DNA of 15,536 nt from Ilumatobacteraceae bacterium (GTDB lineage: Bacteria > Actinomycetota > Acidimicrobiia > Acidimicrobiales > Ilumatobacteraceae). Below, one piece after another: positions 7,005-14,439 of the stretch (the stretch's first letter is position 1; the number at the start of each line of letters is the position of its first letter). Location of the stretch: positions 1 through 15,536 of the forward strand of contig SKFX01000058.1 in the NCBI GenBank assembly GCA_007117775.1, read 5' to 3'. The notes below the pieces were generated by a model, which saw only the letters and a program-made list of their open reading frames with translations, had not been told where the DNA came from and made no database searches. A program made the position numbers and the translations under genes.

Positions 7005-7469
7005 GTGGCGCTCTATCTGGTCCGCCATGCGAAGGCCGGTGAGCGCCGCGGCTGGTCCGATGACGACCAACTGCGCCCGCTCAGCACCGCCGGATGGAAA
7101 CAGGCCCGATCGCTCGCTGATCGCCTCGAGGCCGAACACCCGACGACACTGGTCTCAAGCCCCTATATGCGCTGTGTGCAGACCCTCGAACCCCTCGCCG
7201 AGCGCCTCGGGGTCGAGATCGGTGTCGATGAGCGCATCACCGAAGGAGTGGCCTTCGAGCGATCACTCGAACTGCTCGACGAACTCGATGACGGATCGGT
7301 GCTGTGCAGTCACGGCGACGTGATCCCCGCACTGCTCGATGCGCTGGTCCGCCGCGGCCTCGAAGTGCGCTCGACACCGGATTGGCGCAAAGCCTCGACC
7401 TGGGTGATCAGGCGCAAGAAATCCGGCCGCTACACCACCGCCCGCGTGTGGCCGCCGCCGGGCCGTTGA
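7005..7469 (+). CDS. SixA-like histidine phosphatase
   Basis: This 154-residue protein is a short histidine phosphatase (phosphoglycerate mutase superfamily) close to SixA in length and layout. The N-terminal LVRHAKAG has Arg7 and the phospho-accepting His8. VSSPYMRCVQT supplies Arg56, Glu80 lies in DERITEG, and CSHGD supplies the second catalytic His103. The core is therefore complete. In many Actinobacteria such a domain is fused to a Nudix domain; here it stands alone. The GTG start at 7005 has GGGGAG about ten bases upstream, overlapping the end of the DUF4328 gene. The substrate (phospho-protein or small phosphoester) cannot be told from sequence. The gene converges with ccmI. Confidence 0.85.
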   Translation: MALYLVRHAKAGERRGWSDDDQLRPLSTAGWKQARSLADRLEAEHPTTLVSSPYMRCVQTLEPLAERLGVEIGVDERITEGVAFERSLELLDELDDGSVLCSHGDVIPALLDALVRRGLEVRSTPDWRKASTWVIRRKKSGRYTTARVWPPPGR

Positions 7470-7483
7470 CGCCCCGACGCCTT

Positions 7484-7530
7484 CGTTCTCGATGACCGGT
7501 CTCGATGGATCGTTCTCGATGGGCCGGTCT
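7484..7530. repeat. Imperfect direct repeat between convergent genes
   Basis: CGTTCTCGATGACCGGTCT (from 7484) recurs as CGTTCTCGATGGGCCGGTCT (7511-7530), a period of 27 bases, with a third CTCGATGG between them. It fills most of the 68-base gap between the phosphatase stop and the ccmI stop. I see no strong GC hairpin plus T-run, so it is not called a terminator. Confidence 0.5.
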
Positions 7531-7537
7531 GGCCGTC

Positions 7538-8275
7538 TCAGCGATCGGCAGCCTCGTCGACACCGGGGACCAGTGCCGCCACCAGACCGCGCAGCTCATT
7601 GGGCGGTGAACGATCCAGACAGCCCTCCACCCACTGCCGGGTCTCATCGGTGCTGCTATCGGGGTCGAAATTGGCCGAGATGATCGCCAAGAAGCAATGC
7701 GGGTCCGCATACTGCGGGTCGGCTTCGATGGAGTCCTCGAGGGCGCGCCGGGCGGTGTCGAGGGCGAGTTCGCGGACCTCATCGCTGGCCTCGGCGGAAT
7801 TGATCGCCAACAGCCAGCCCGAATAGGCGAGCGCCTCGGGATGTCGGGGACGCTGCGCGAGCACCTCGGTGTAGAGCGCCTGGGAACGGGCCGGATCGAC
7901 CCCGAGGAGCTGACGGGCCTCCACCAGGGTGGCTGAGATGTCTCCGGGCAGACCACCGGTGAGCTCTTGACCGGGGAGGCGTTGGCCCGATGAGCGGGCC
8001 ACGAACACGCCGAGGCCGATCGCGAGCGCAGCCACCACCGCCCACAGCGCCAGCGTGCGCGGCCAATCTCGCTCGACGGTGCGACGCCGGCTGGCGCGAC
8101 CCTCAGAGATGGCACGGAGCACCTCAGCGGCGCGCGCTGTATAGGCATCGCGCAGGCCCTCATAGTCGATCTCGTCGATATCACCCGCGGCGCGCTCGGC
8201 CTCGAGGTCCTCGATCGATCGCAGCAGATGATCGCGTTCCTCCTCGAGCGCGGCGAGGCGATCGGGATCGATCAT
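7538..8275 (-). CDS. ccmI: Cytochrome c maturation protein CcmI (CycH-like, TPR)
   Basis: This 245-residue protein opens with a charged coiled-coil (LEEERDHLLRSIEDLEAERAAG, residues 10-31) and then IDYEGLRDAY, a pattern shared by CcmI/CycH proteins. One membrane segment follows (about 74-93). The rest is an exported helical domain with TPR-like spacing (SQALYTEVLAQRPRHPEALAYSGWLL and a second unit near ADPQYADPHCFLA). CcmI is the apocytochrome c chaperone of System I and works with CcmF and CcmH in haem ligation. The ATG overlaps the ccmH stop (ATGA 8272-8275). In E. coli the CcmI part is fused to CcmH; here they are separate genes. Identification rests on architecture and operon position, since the primary sequence of this family is weakly conserved. 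Confidence 0.75.
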   Translation of the reverse strand: MIDPDRLAALEEERDHLLRSIEDLEAERAAGDIDEIDYEGLRDAYTARAAEVLRAISEGRASRRRTVERDWPRTLALWAVVAALAIGLGVFVARSSGQRLPGQELTGGLPGDISATLVEARQLLGVDPARSQALYTEVLAQRPRHPEALAYSGWLLAINSAEASDEVRELALDTARRALEDSIEADPQYADPHCFLAIISANFDPDSSTDETRQWVEGCLDRSPPNELRGLVAALVPGVDEAADR

Positions 8276-8895
8276 CGTCCCTCACCCTCGCCGTGACCAT
8301 CATCGCGATCATCGTCCCGACGACCATCAGCTCCGGCGACAGCGGCCGGTTCGCCACTGCCCGACGCAGTCGGCGACCCATCGAACACCGAGTCCAGATC
8401 GGCTGGGGGACGCTGAGCGGCGAGTGCCTCATCCACGAGTTCACGGTCGGCATCGGTGGCCGCTGCGACGCTCTCTCGACGCCACCGTCGGAACACCACG
8501 AAGAGCCCGGCGATGGCCACGATGGCCACCGCCACCGGGATCGCCCAGGCGAGCGCCTCCACACCGGTGGCGCGCGGCACCAACAGCACCTGACCGCCGA
8601 AACGATCAGCGAGGAACTCGATGATCTGGTCGTCGGTCCGATTGCCCGAGTTCACCTGGGCGGTGATCTCGGCACGGATGTTCTCCGATGCGGTGGCGCG
8701 CGACTCGTACACGCTCTCACCGTCACAGGTCGGACAGGCGATCCGTTTGGAGATCTCGTCGATGCGATCACCAGAGGTGCGCGGTGCCGGTTCACGGGTG
8801 ACCCCGACAGCCATCAGCACCACCAACGTCGCCAGTACCAACCCCCAGCCGGCGAGCGACTTCACCGAACGGTTCAGGGACCGAGCCGGACTCAT
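8272..8895 (-). CDS. ccmH: Cytochrome c maturation protein CcmH (thiol reductase)
   Basis: This 207-residue protein has an N-terminal membrane anchor (about 15-33). A short exported domain follows with IACPTCDGESVYES (Cys54 and Cys57), the CcmH/CycL redox motif (consensus LRCPxCQxxSIxdS). Next come IRAEITAQVNSG, TDDQIIEFLADRFG and VLLVPR, all family-typical. A second membrane segment at about 115-135 leads to an acidic cytoplasmic tail of about 70 residues, poor in conserved features. CcmH keeps apocytochrome CXXCH thiols reduced and is part of the haem lyase with CcmF and CcmI. ATG 8895 overlaps the ccmG stop (ATGA). Confidence 0.9.
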   Translation of the reverse strand: MSPARSLNRSVKSLAGWGLVLATLVVLMAVGVTREPAPRTSGDRIDEISKRIACPTCDGESVYESRATASENIRAEITAQVNSGNRTDDQIIEFLADRFGGQVLLVPRATGVEALAWAIPVAVAIVAIAGLFVVFRRWRRESVAAATDADRELVDEALAAQRPPADLDSVFDGSPTASGSGEPAAVAGADGRRDDDRDDGHGEGEGR

Positions 8896-9434
8896 ATCCC
8901 CTCGCGCAGGAACTGCAGCTGCTGACTGAGGAATTCTGCGGTCACCTCAGAGATGAGCCGACCGCGCACGAACCCGTTCGGATCGATGATCCAGGTCTCA
9001 GGGACCTGGGCCACTCCGAAGGCGACAGCGAACCGGCCGTCGGAGTCATAGACGATCGGCCAGTCACCACCTTCGATCTCGAAGAATCGCTCCACCGCCT
9101 CGCGATCGTCATCGACGACGATCGTGTAGAACTCGGCACCGTTCAGATCGAGTGCCCGCTGCTGCTCCACGAACGCGACCAATTCGGGGTGCTCGCGCTG
9201 GCACGGGATGCACGTCGAGGTGAAGAAGTTGACCACCACCCATGACCCCTTGCGACGGGCGAGATCGAACGGTGTGCCATCGGCGAGTTCCCCGACGGCA
9301 TCGGGTGCGGGCCGGTCGAGCAGCGGTGTGGCCGCAACACGGTTGCGCGCCGGGTCAGCCGAGGCCAACATCACGAACAATCCGGCCATCACCACCGCCA
9401 CGGCGGCGACGATCAGTGGGGCGACGCGTTTCAT
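8892..9434 (-). CDS. ccmG: CcmG/DsbE thioredoxin-like protein
   Basis: The protein is 180 residues from ATG 9434. This start begins a clear signal anchor (MKRVAPLIVAAVAVVMAGLF) and makes a 4-base overlap with the ccmF stop; the frame is open upstream to 9563, inside ccmF. The exported thioredoxin-fold domain has VVVNFFTSTCIPCQREHPEL with redox Cys75 and Cys78, and the cis-Pro loop GVAQVPETWIIDPNG, as in CcmG. The residue before the first Cys is Thr rather than the Trp usual in CcmG (WASWC). CcmG passes reducing equivalents from CcdA/DsbD to CcmH or the apocytochrome. No CcdA is in the window. Confidence 0.9.
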   Translation of the reverse strand: MKRVAPLIVAAVAVVMAGLFVMLASADPARNRVAATPLLDRPAPDAVGELADGTPFDLARRKGSWVVVNFFTSTCIPCQREHPELVAFVEQQRALDLNGAEFYTIVVDDDREAVERFFEIEGGDWPIVYDSDGRFAVAFGVAQVPETWIIDPNGFVRGRLISEVTAEFLSQQLQFLREGI

Positions 9435-11422
9435 CGCACCGGAGCCGACGGGGACCGCTCGATCGGTGCCGACACCGGATCGGTCGGACGCCGGTGCCAA
9501 CGGTTCGGGAATGCGGCGAGCAGGGTGCCGAACGCCATCAGGCCACCACCGATCCACAACCACATGATCATCGGCTTCACGAACACCCGCAGTGTGACCG
9601 AGGTGTCACCCGGACTGGGGCGCAGCGTCCCGTCGAGTGTCAGGTACACATCGGAGGTGAAACCGGTCCTGACGCTCGGCGTGCCGATGTCCTGGCCGAG
9701 CTTGAGATATTTCGTGATCGCCGGTTCATACACCCGGCGACCGTCGAGGAGCACCTCGGCTTTGACCACACTGGCGCGCTGATCGACGGTCTCAGACACC
9801 CGCACCAACTCGAAGGTGTGACCGGCCCATGACTGCTCGACGCCGACCGTGAGTGGGATCGTGGCCGACTGCGTGTATGAGTTCGACGCCGCCAAGCCGA
9901 CCGCGATCATGATCACACCGAGATGGACCACCATCCCACCGTTGGCCCGTCCGACGAACCCTCGCCACCCCTGACGCCTGGTGGCGAGCACCAATTGGCG
10001 CAGTGCCGAACCAGCGGCGAATCCGGCCAGGGCGAACGCCGCCAAGGGCGCCCAGCCCTCGGCGCCTGAGATCACCGCGATCGCGAGCGCCGCCACACCG
10101 GCCCATGCCGGCCAATACAGCCGCTGACGCAGCAACTCCCCCGATGCCTTGCGCCACGGCAGCACCGGCGCGACACCCATCAAGAACAGCATCAGCATGC
10201 CGAGCGGCATCGACAGCCGATCGAAATAGGGTCCACCGACGACGGTGCGGCGCTCCTGGATCAACTCGATGAACAACGGGAACAGGGTCCCCAACAAGAT
10301 GATGAAGGCGAACACAGTGAATAACAGGTTGTTGGCCAAGAACGCGCCCTCGCGCGAGATGGGCGAATCGATGGCCCCGGGCGATCGCAGCCGATCTCCG
10401 CGCCATGCGATCAACGCGAGTGAGACCACGACCACGACGAAGAACAATCCGAGCAGATAGCCCTCGACATCGCCGGCACCGAAGGCGTGCACGCTGTTGA
10501 TGATCCCGGACCGGGTGATGAAGGTTCCCAGGATCGTCAGCGCGAACGTCGCCACCAACAGACTCAGGTTCCAGACCCGCAACATACCGCGGCGCTCCTG
10601 GACGAGCACCGAGTGGATATAGGCCGTCGCCGTCAACCACGGCATCAGACTGGCGTTCTCGACCGGGTCCCAGGCCCATACCCCGCCCCAGCCGAGGACC
10701 TCATAGCTCCACCACCCGCCGAGCAGGATGCCGATGGTCAAGAACGCCCAGGAGAACAGCGCCCAGCGCCGCGTCTCCATCAGCCATCCCTCACCGACGC
10801 GCCCGGTGATCAGCGCCGCGATGGCGAAGGCGAACGGCACGGTGAAGCCGACATAACCGAGATACAGGATCGGCGGATGGAACATCACCAAGATGTGGTT
10901 CTGCAACAGCGGATTGGGACCCGGACCATCGAAACCCACCGGCACTGGTGGGCCGGCCGCGAATGGTGACGCCGGCCCGAATGAGACGAACGCGAAGAAC
11001 GCCGAGATGGCGAACATCACCACCATCGCCCACCCGACGAGGGGGTCGTCGCGGCGGCGGTGGAAGCGCCAGGCCACCGCAGCGGTGAACAACGCCAGCA
11101 CCAGCACCCACAGCAGGATCGACCCCTCGAGGGCACTCCACATCGCCGCGATGTTGTACAACGCCGGTGTTGTGGTGGCGCCGACCTGCTGTACATAGGC
11201 GATCGAGAAGTCACGGGTGATCAGGGCGCGCTGCATCATGACGGTGGCGAGCACCGCCCCGGCGAATGCGAGGCCGGCATACACCGGTGCCTGACGCAGC
11301 ACCCGACGGTTCCCGACGATCACCGCCCATGCGGTCGAGAACGCCCCGAAGGTCGTCGCAGCCAGCATCAACAGCAGACCGGCGCTGCCGAGTGCTGAGT
11401 TCAAGCTCGCGGCGAGGATCAC
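9431..11422 (-). CDS. ccmF: Cytochrome c haem lyase subunit CcmF
   Basis: This 663-residue polytopic membrane protein matches CcmF/NrfE over its length. The WWD haem-handling loop runs from about residue 235 to 263 (GGWWSYEVLGWGGVWAWDP, then PWL). Four histidines occupy the places used by E. coli CcmF: His182 in FHPPILYLGY and His312 in SVHAF on the outside, and His270 and His500 (GMVVHLGV) in membrane helices. A hydrophilic exported domain at about 515-620 is followed by a last helix (IMWLWIGGGLMAFGTLLAAF). CcmF takes haem from CcmE and attaches it to apocytochrome c. GTG 11422 overlaps the ccmE stop (GTGA). Nothing is truncated. Confidence 0.95.
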   Translation of the reverse strand: MILAASLNSALGSAGLLLMLAATTFGAFSTAWAVIVGNRRVLRQAPVYAGLAFAGAVLATVMMQRALITRDFSIAYVQQVGATTTPALYNIAAMWSALEGSILLWVLVLALFTAAVAWRFHRRRDDPLVGWAMVVMFAISAFFAFVSFGPASPFAAGPPVPVGFDGPGPNPLLQNHILVMFHPPILYLGYVGFTVPFAFAIAALITGRVGEGWLMETRRWALFSWAFLTIGILLGGWWSYEVLGWGGVWAWDPVENASLMPWLTATAYIHSVLVQERRGMLRVWNLSLLVATFALTILGTFITRSGIINSVHAFGAGDVEGYLLGLFFVVVVVSLALIAWRGDRLRSPGAIDSPISREGAFLANNLLFTVFAFIILLGTLFPLFIELIQERRTVVGGPYFDRLSMPLGMLMLFLMGVAPVLPWRKASGELLRQRLYWPAWAGVAALAIAVISGAEGWAPLAAFALAGFAAGSALRQLVLATRRQGWRGFVGRANGGMVVHLGVIMIAVGLAASNSYTQSATIPLTVGVEQSWAGHTFELVRVSETVDQRASVVKAEVLLDGRRVYEPAITKYLKLGQDIGTPSVRTGFTSDVYLTLDGTLRPSPGDTSVTLRVFVKPMIMWLWIGGGLMAFGTLLAAFPNRWHRRPTDPVSAPIERSPSAPVR

Positions 11423-11970
11423 ACCATCCCCGGTTCGCAGTCCTCGCCCTCGTACTCGCTGTCGTCGAGACGATCCGAGTTCACTTCCACGTACTCATTG
11501 GAGTGCTTCACCTCGACGCGGTCGCCGACGAAGGTCGCATCGTCGAAGGCGCCGTGGACCACCACGGGGATGCACTCTTTGAAGATCCCACCGGGCTCAC
11601 CGTCGTAGCGCACCGGGACCTTGGTGTCGTTGAACGAGATGCTGAAGGTGGTCACACCACGCTCGAGAGCGACCGAACCGGCATCGACGGTGCCCTGGAC
11701 GCGCAGCCGCCGGTCGTAGTCGCAGCCGTTGCGCACACCCACCTCATCGACATTGCAGTAGTAGTCGACCGCCGAGGTGAGGAACTGTGTGACGATCACC
11801 CCACCGGCGACGATCACGCCACCGAGCAGCAGCGCCGGCAGGATCCGACGGCGGCCCGATCGACGGCCCTTCAGCGACCGCGGTGCGAGGTCGGCTCCGT
11901 CGGTCGTGGTCGTGGCGGTCGTGGGGGTGGTGGGCTGAGAACCAGATACGGGGGGCTCTGGGATGTTCAT
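11419..11970 (-). CDS. ccmE: Haem chaperone CcmE
   Basis: This 183-residue protein has a Thr/Pro-rich cytoplasmic tail, a basic patch (GRRSGRRR, 35-42) and one membrane anchor (about 43-65), then an OB-fold exported domain. The haem-binding motif is VKHSNEYVEVN, with His156 as the residue expected to bond haem and Tyr160 as axial ligand (HxxxY). RLRVQGTVDAGSV is family-typical. Four cysteines in the exported part (72, 83, 133, 178) are unusual for CcmE; 72 and 83 lie in YYCNVDEVGVRNGC and could form a disulfide. The C-terminus is acidic (DDSEYEGEDCEPGMV) rather than a Pro-rich tail. It accepts haem from CcmC and hands it to CcmF. Confidence 0.92.
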   Translation of the reverse strand: MNIPEPPVSGSQPTTPTTATTTTDGADLAPRSLKGRRSGRRRILPALLLGGVIVAGGVIVTQFLTSAVDYYCNVDEVGVRNGCDYDRRLRVQGTVDAGSVALERGVTTFSISFNDTKVPVRYDGEPGGIFKECIPVVVHGAFDDATFVGDRVEVKHSNEYVEVNSDRLDDSEYEGEDCEPGMV

Positions 11971-12101
11971 GTCCAGTATTTCTCCTCGTCGGGAACCTGT
12001 GCGGACAGTGTCCGTCCTCTCCTGATGGTCGCCAGAGCGAACAGCGCGATCGCCCCGAAGGTGACGGCGTAGCTACCGAAGATGAAACCGGCGTCGTTCA
12101 T
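11967..12101 (-). CDS. ccmD: Small haem-export protein CcmD
   Basis: Between ccmC and ccmE a 44-codon frame (ATG 12101, stop TGA 11967-11969) encodes one membrane helix (GSYAVTFGAIALFALATI, residues 9-26). It is followed by RRGR and a charged tail ending DEEKYWT. Size, single helix with positive residues on the inner side, the Tyr at the helix start, and position all fit CcmD. This protein holds CcmE in the CcmABCD complex and helps release holo-CcmE. It overlaps both neighbours by four bases (ATGA at 12098-12101 and at 11967-11970), which is strong evidence that it is translated. CcmD sequences are poorly conserved, so position carries much of the call. Confidence 0.85.
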   Translation of the reverse strand: MNDAGFIFGSYAVTFGAIALFALATIRRGRTLSAQVPDEEKYWT

Positions 12102-12949
12102 CGCTCCCCTCCCGGGTGCTGTACATCGTTGATGTCTGCGGTCTGACTCATATCGACGTGATTCGAATCGGTATCGGCACCGCCCTCATGGCGTCGCGCC
12201 ACCAGCGCATCGGCCAGCAGGCGGTCATCGGCGAAATCGGCCAGCGCTGCGACACGCGACCGGTGAATCACCAGCCACAGATAGATCAGGCTGAACGCCA
12301 CCACACCGACGAACAGGCTGAACAACATGAGGCCGCCCATCGACACCTGGCCGTCAGGCCGCAGCACGGTGGCCTCCTGGTGCAGGCTGCGCCACAGCAC
12401 CACGCTCCAGTGCACCAGCGGGATCAACAGCACCGCCGGCAGGCCGATCACCGCTGAACGTCGGGCCCGCTGATGGTGGTCACCACCGAGGCGACGCACC
12501 GCCAGATAGCCGATATAGGTCACGAACAGCAGCGCCGTGGTCGTCAGGCGGGCATCCCACTGCCAGAACACACCCCAGGTGAGCCGACCCCACAGCATCC
12601 CCGACACCAAGGTGACGGCCACGAACAGTGCGCCGATCTCGGCGCTCGCACCGGCCACCCGGTCGAATCCGAGCGAATGCCGCTTGGAGAACAGATAGCC
12701 GCCAGACGCCGCCGCGGTCACCACGAAGGCCACATAGGCCACCCAGATCGACGGGACGTGGACGTACATGATCCGCACCGACTCGTCCTGGTCGCGGTCC
12801 GCCGGTGAGAACCCGAGGCCGAATGCCACCAGCCACGCCGTCGCGATGAGCGCTGCGATCCCGATGATGCGGGTCGCGACGGTACCGGTGCCGCTCACCG
12901 TCGCCGTCGGCTCACTCTGCGGGCTGGTCACCTCGGTGGTCTGGGTCAT
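12098..12949 (-). CDS. ccmC: Haem-handling membrane protein CcmC
   Basis: This 283-residue protein with about six membrane helices belongs to the CcmC/CcsA haem-handling family. The WWD motif is at 120-136 (WGRLTWGVFWQWDARLT). Flanking histidines are His64 in MYVHVPSIWVAY and His190 in VLWRSLHQEA, matching the axial haem ligands of CcmC. The N-terminal 25 residues are Thr/Ser-rich. The C-terminal tail after about residue 240 is long and hydrophilic, beyond the usual CcmC end. CcmC loads haem onto CcmE with CcmD. ATG 12949 is preceded by CGGAGACCGGAG, a good Shine-Dalgarno. This is the only ccm junction here with a gap (22 bases after ccmB). Confidence 0.93.
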   Translation of the reverse strand: MTQTTEVTSPQSEPTATVSGTGTVATRIIGIAALIATAWLVAFGLGFSPADRDQDESVRIMYVHVPSIWVAYVAFVVTAAASGGYLFSKRHSLGFDRVAGASAEIGALFVAVTLVSGMLWGRLTWGVFWQWDARLTTTALLFVTYIGYLAVRRLGGDHHQRARRSAVIGLPAVLLIPLVHWSVVLWRSLHQEATVLRPDGQVSMGGLMLFSLFVGVVAFSLIYLWLVIHRSRVAALADFADDRLLADALVARRHEGGADTDSNHVDMSQTADINDVQHPGGER

Positions 12950-12971
12950 CTCCGGTCTCCGTGAGTTGTCG

Positions 12972-13655
12972 TCAATCTTCGGTCAGCGGGCCATAGGCCA
13001 GCGAACCTGCGACACCGTAGGTGACGGTGAAGACGGCGAGCAGGCCCACCCAGGGCCAGCCCTCCGACGTCACCGCTCCGGCGGTGCCGAGCGCTGATTC
13101 CAGTGCTCGCGTCGCTCCGATCAGAACGGGCGCCACCACCGGCAGCACGAGCAGTGGGAGCAGTGTCTCCCGGCCCGAGATCCCGGCGGCGAGTCCGCCA
13201 TAGAGCGTACCCACGAACGCGACACCTGCGGTAGCGGTGAGCATCGACGTGACCAACAGCACGATGCCTCCGGCGGGCACATCGGCCCGGTAGAGCACGA
13301 CCGCAGCAGCCACGAGCACCACCTCGAGCACCAGCAACTGCGCCAACAGGGCGATCGATTTGCCCCAGAACACCGAGGTCGGATCCACCCCGCTGATCCT
13401 GAGCGCATCGAGGGCCTGGTCCTCGGTCTCGAGCGATGCGGCGCGCTGGACCAGCACCAGCATCGACAGCATCACCGCCAACCACACCAGACCGGGAGCG
13501 ACGCGTTGCAGCACGCTCTCAGAATCGAGTGCGAACGCGAACAGCACCATGGTGACGAGCGCGAATGGCAGCACCTGATTGGTGGCGATCCGGCTCCGCC
13601 ATTCGACCAAGAGGTCCTTGCGGGCGATCATCATCGCATGGCGCCAGCGGATCAT
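12972..13655 (-). CDS. ccmB: Haem exporter membrane subunit CcmB
   Basis: This 227-residue protein has about six membrane helices. The N-terminal IARKDLLVEWRSR is the amphipathic coupling segment typical of CcmB, and LETEDQALDALRISG with VFWGKSIALLAQLLVLE also matches the family. CcmB is the membrane part of the CcmAB ABC transporter, whose ATP hydrolysis drives release of haem-loaded CcmE from CcmC/CcmD. Length is normal for the family (about 220). ATG 13655 overlaps the ccmA stop as ATGA. No truncation or missing segment is seen. Confidence 0.92.
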   Translation of the reverse strand: MIRWRHAMMIARKDLLVEWRSRIATNQVLPFALVTMVLFAFALDSESVLQRVAPGLVWLAVMLSMLVLVQRAASLETEDQALDALRISGVDPTSVFWGKSIALLAQLLVLEVVLVAAAVVLYRADVPAGGIVLLVTSMLTATAGVAFVGTLYGGLAAGISGRETLLPLLVLPVVAPVLIGATRALESALGTAGAVTSEGWPWVGLLAVFTVTYGVAGSLAYGPLTED

Positions 13656-14374
13656 GGCCGCTCCCCCGCATCACCGGTGTTCCCAGCCTGATCGGGTCGC
13701 CCATCGGCGGCGAAGATCCCACCACCGCGGATCTCCACGGTGCGCGTCGCGAGGCGCTCCGAGCGTTCATGTTCATGGCTGGCCACCAGCACCGTGGCAC
13801 CCGAGCGGGCGGCGTCGTTGATGACCGAATCGATGACATCGCGCCCGGCGGTGTCGAGACCGGCATGGGGTTCGTCGAGCAACCACAACTGTGCCCGGCG
13901 CACCACCAGACAGGTCAGCGCGGTCCGGCGACGCTGGCCCGCTGACAGACGCCGTGCCGGAACATCGGCGAGGCGGCCGTCGACGCCGAGGCGCGCCATG
14001 GCGGCGCGGATCTCATCGGCGGTGGCGCCGACGAGACCGGCACGGAACTCGATGTTCTCCGCAACGCTGAGATCACCGTAGAGACCGTTGGAATGACCGA
14101 GCAGGCCGACGGCGGTCGCAACAGATCGGCGATCGGCGACGAGGTCGACCCCACAGACGCTGGCGCGCCCCCGGGTCACCGGCAACAGCCCGGCACACAG
14201 CCGCAACAACGAGGACTTACCGGCACCGTTGGCGCCGCGGACCACGACAATCTCGCCGGAGTGGACCTGCAGCGACGCCCCCGCCAGCACCGGATAGGAA
14301 CCCAGGACGGCGACGACGCCGTCGAGGTCCACCACCGGGGTCGACTCGGCACCTGTTGGCTTCGACGCGGACAT
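13652..14374 (-). CDS. ccmA: Haem exporter ATP-binding protein CcmA
   Basis: This 240-residue ABC ATPase has Walker A GANGAGKSS at 47-55, a Q-loop region near LLGHSNGLYGDLSVAENI, signature motif LSAGQRRR, Walker B LWLLDEPHAGLD and H-loop ASHEH. HSNGLYGDLSVAENIEF and SAGQRRRTAL are characteristic of CcmA rather than other ABC proteins. ATG 14374 is chosen because the domain starts soon after. The frame is open to a GTG at 14455, but that would run into the divergent sortase gene and adds an unrelated tail. It is the first gene of the operon and energises CcmAB-dependent release of holo-CcmE. A -10-like TAGCGT lies 11 bases upstream. Confidence 0.93.
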   Translation of the reverse strand: MSASKPTGAESTPVVDLDGVVAVLGSYPVLAGASLQVHSGEIVVVRGANGAGKSSLLRLCAGLLPVTRGRASVCGVDLVADRRSVATAVGLLGHSNGLYGDLSVAENIEFRAGLVGATADEIRAAMARLGVDGRLADVPARRLSAGQRRRTALTCLVVRRAQLWLLDEPHAGLDTAGRDVIDSVINDAARSGATVLVASHEHERSERLATRTVEIRGGGIFAADGRPDQAGNTGDAGERP

Positions 14375-14385
14375 CTCGCCGCAGA

Positions 14386-14391
14386 ACGCTA
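14386..14391 (-). promoter_or_regulatory. -10 box candidate for the ccm operon
   Basis: On the minus strand TAGCGT ends 11 bases before the ccmA ATG, so the transcript would have a leader of only a few bases. It lies in a tandem AACGCT-AACGCT (14385-14396, plus strand). No clear -35 element is seen. It is the only plausible operon promoter in the 65-base gap to the sortase gene. Confidence 0.35.
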
Positions 14392-14427
14392 ACGCTGAGC
14401 TGCCGGTTTGTGCGAGGGCGTCACCGG

Positions 14428-14433
14428 TAGCGT
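14428..14433 (+). promoter_or_regulatory. -10 box for the sortase gene (leaderless)
   Basis: TAGCGT lies six bases before GTG 14440, the same spacing as at the SufR-like gene, so transcription could begin at the start codon. A weak TTGTGC (14408-14413) sits upstream at a short 14-base spacing. If this promoter is right, it supports GTG 14440 over the later start codons. Confidence 0.4.
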
Positions 14434-14439
14434 GGCACC

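Noticed and set aside
7494..7538. Possible rho-independent terminator (GACCGGTC, GGCC-GGTCT-GGCC)
   Set aside because: The stems are only four bases and no T-run follows on either strand.
7990..8925. Plus-strand open frame opposite ccmI and ccmH
   Set aside because: His/Arg-rich composition without motifs; the minus-strand genes are confirmed by CxxC motifs and 4-base overlaps.
9435..9563. Upstream extension of ccmG by 43 codons
   Set aside because: It would lie wholly within the end of ccmF and puts a Trp/Arg-rich non-signal segment before an evident signal anchor starting at ATG 9434.
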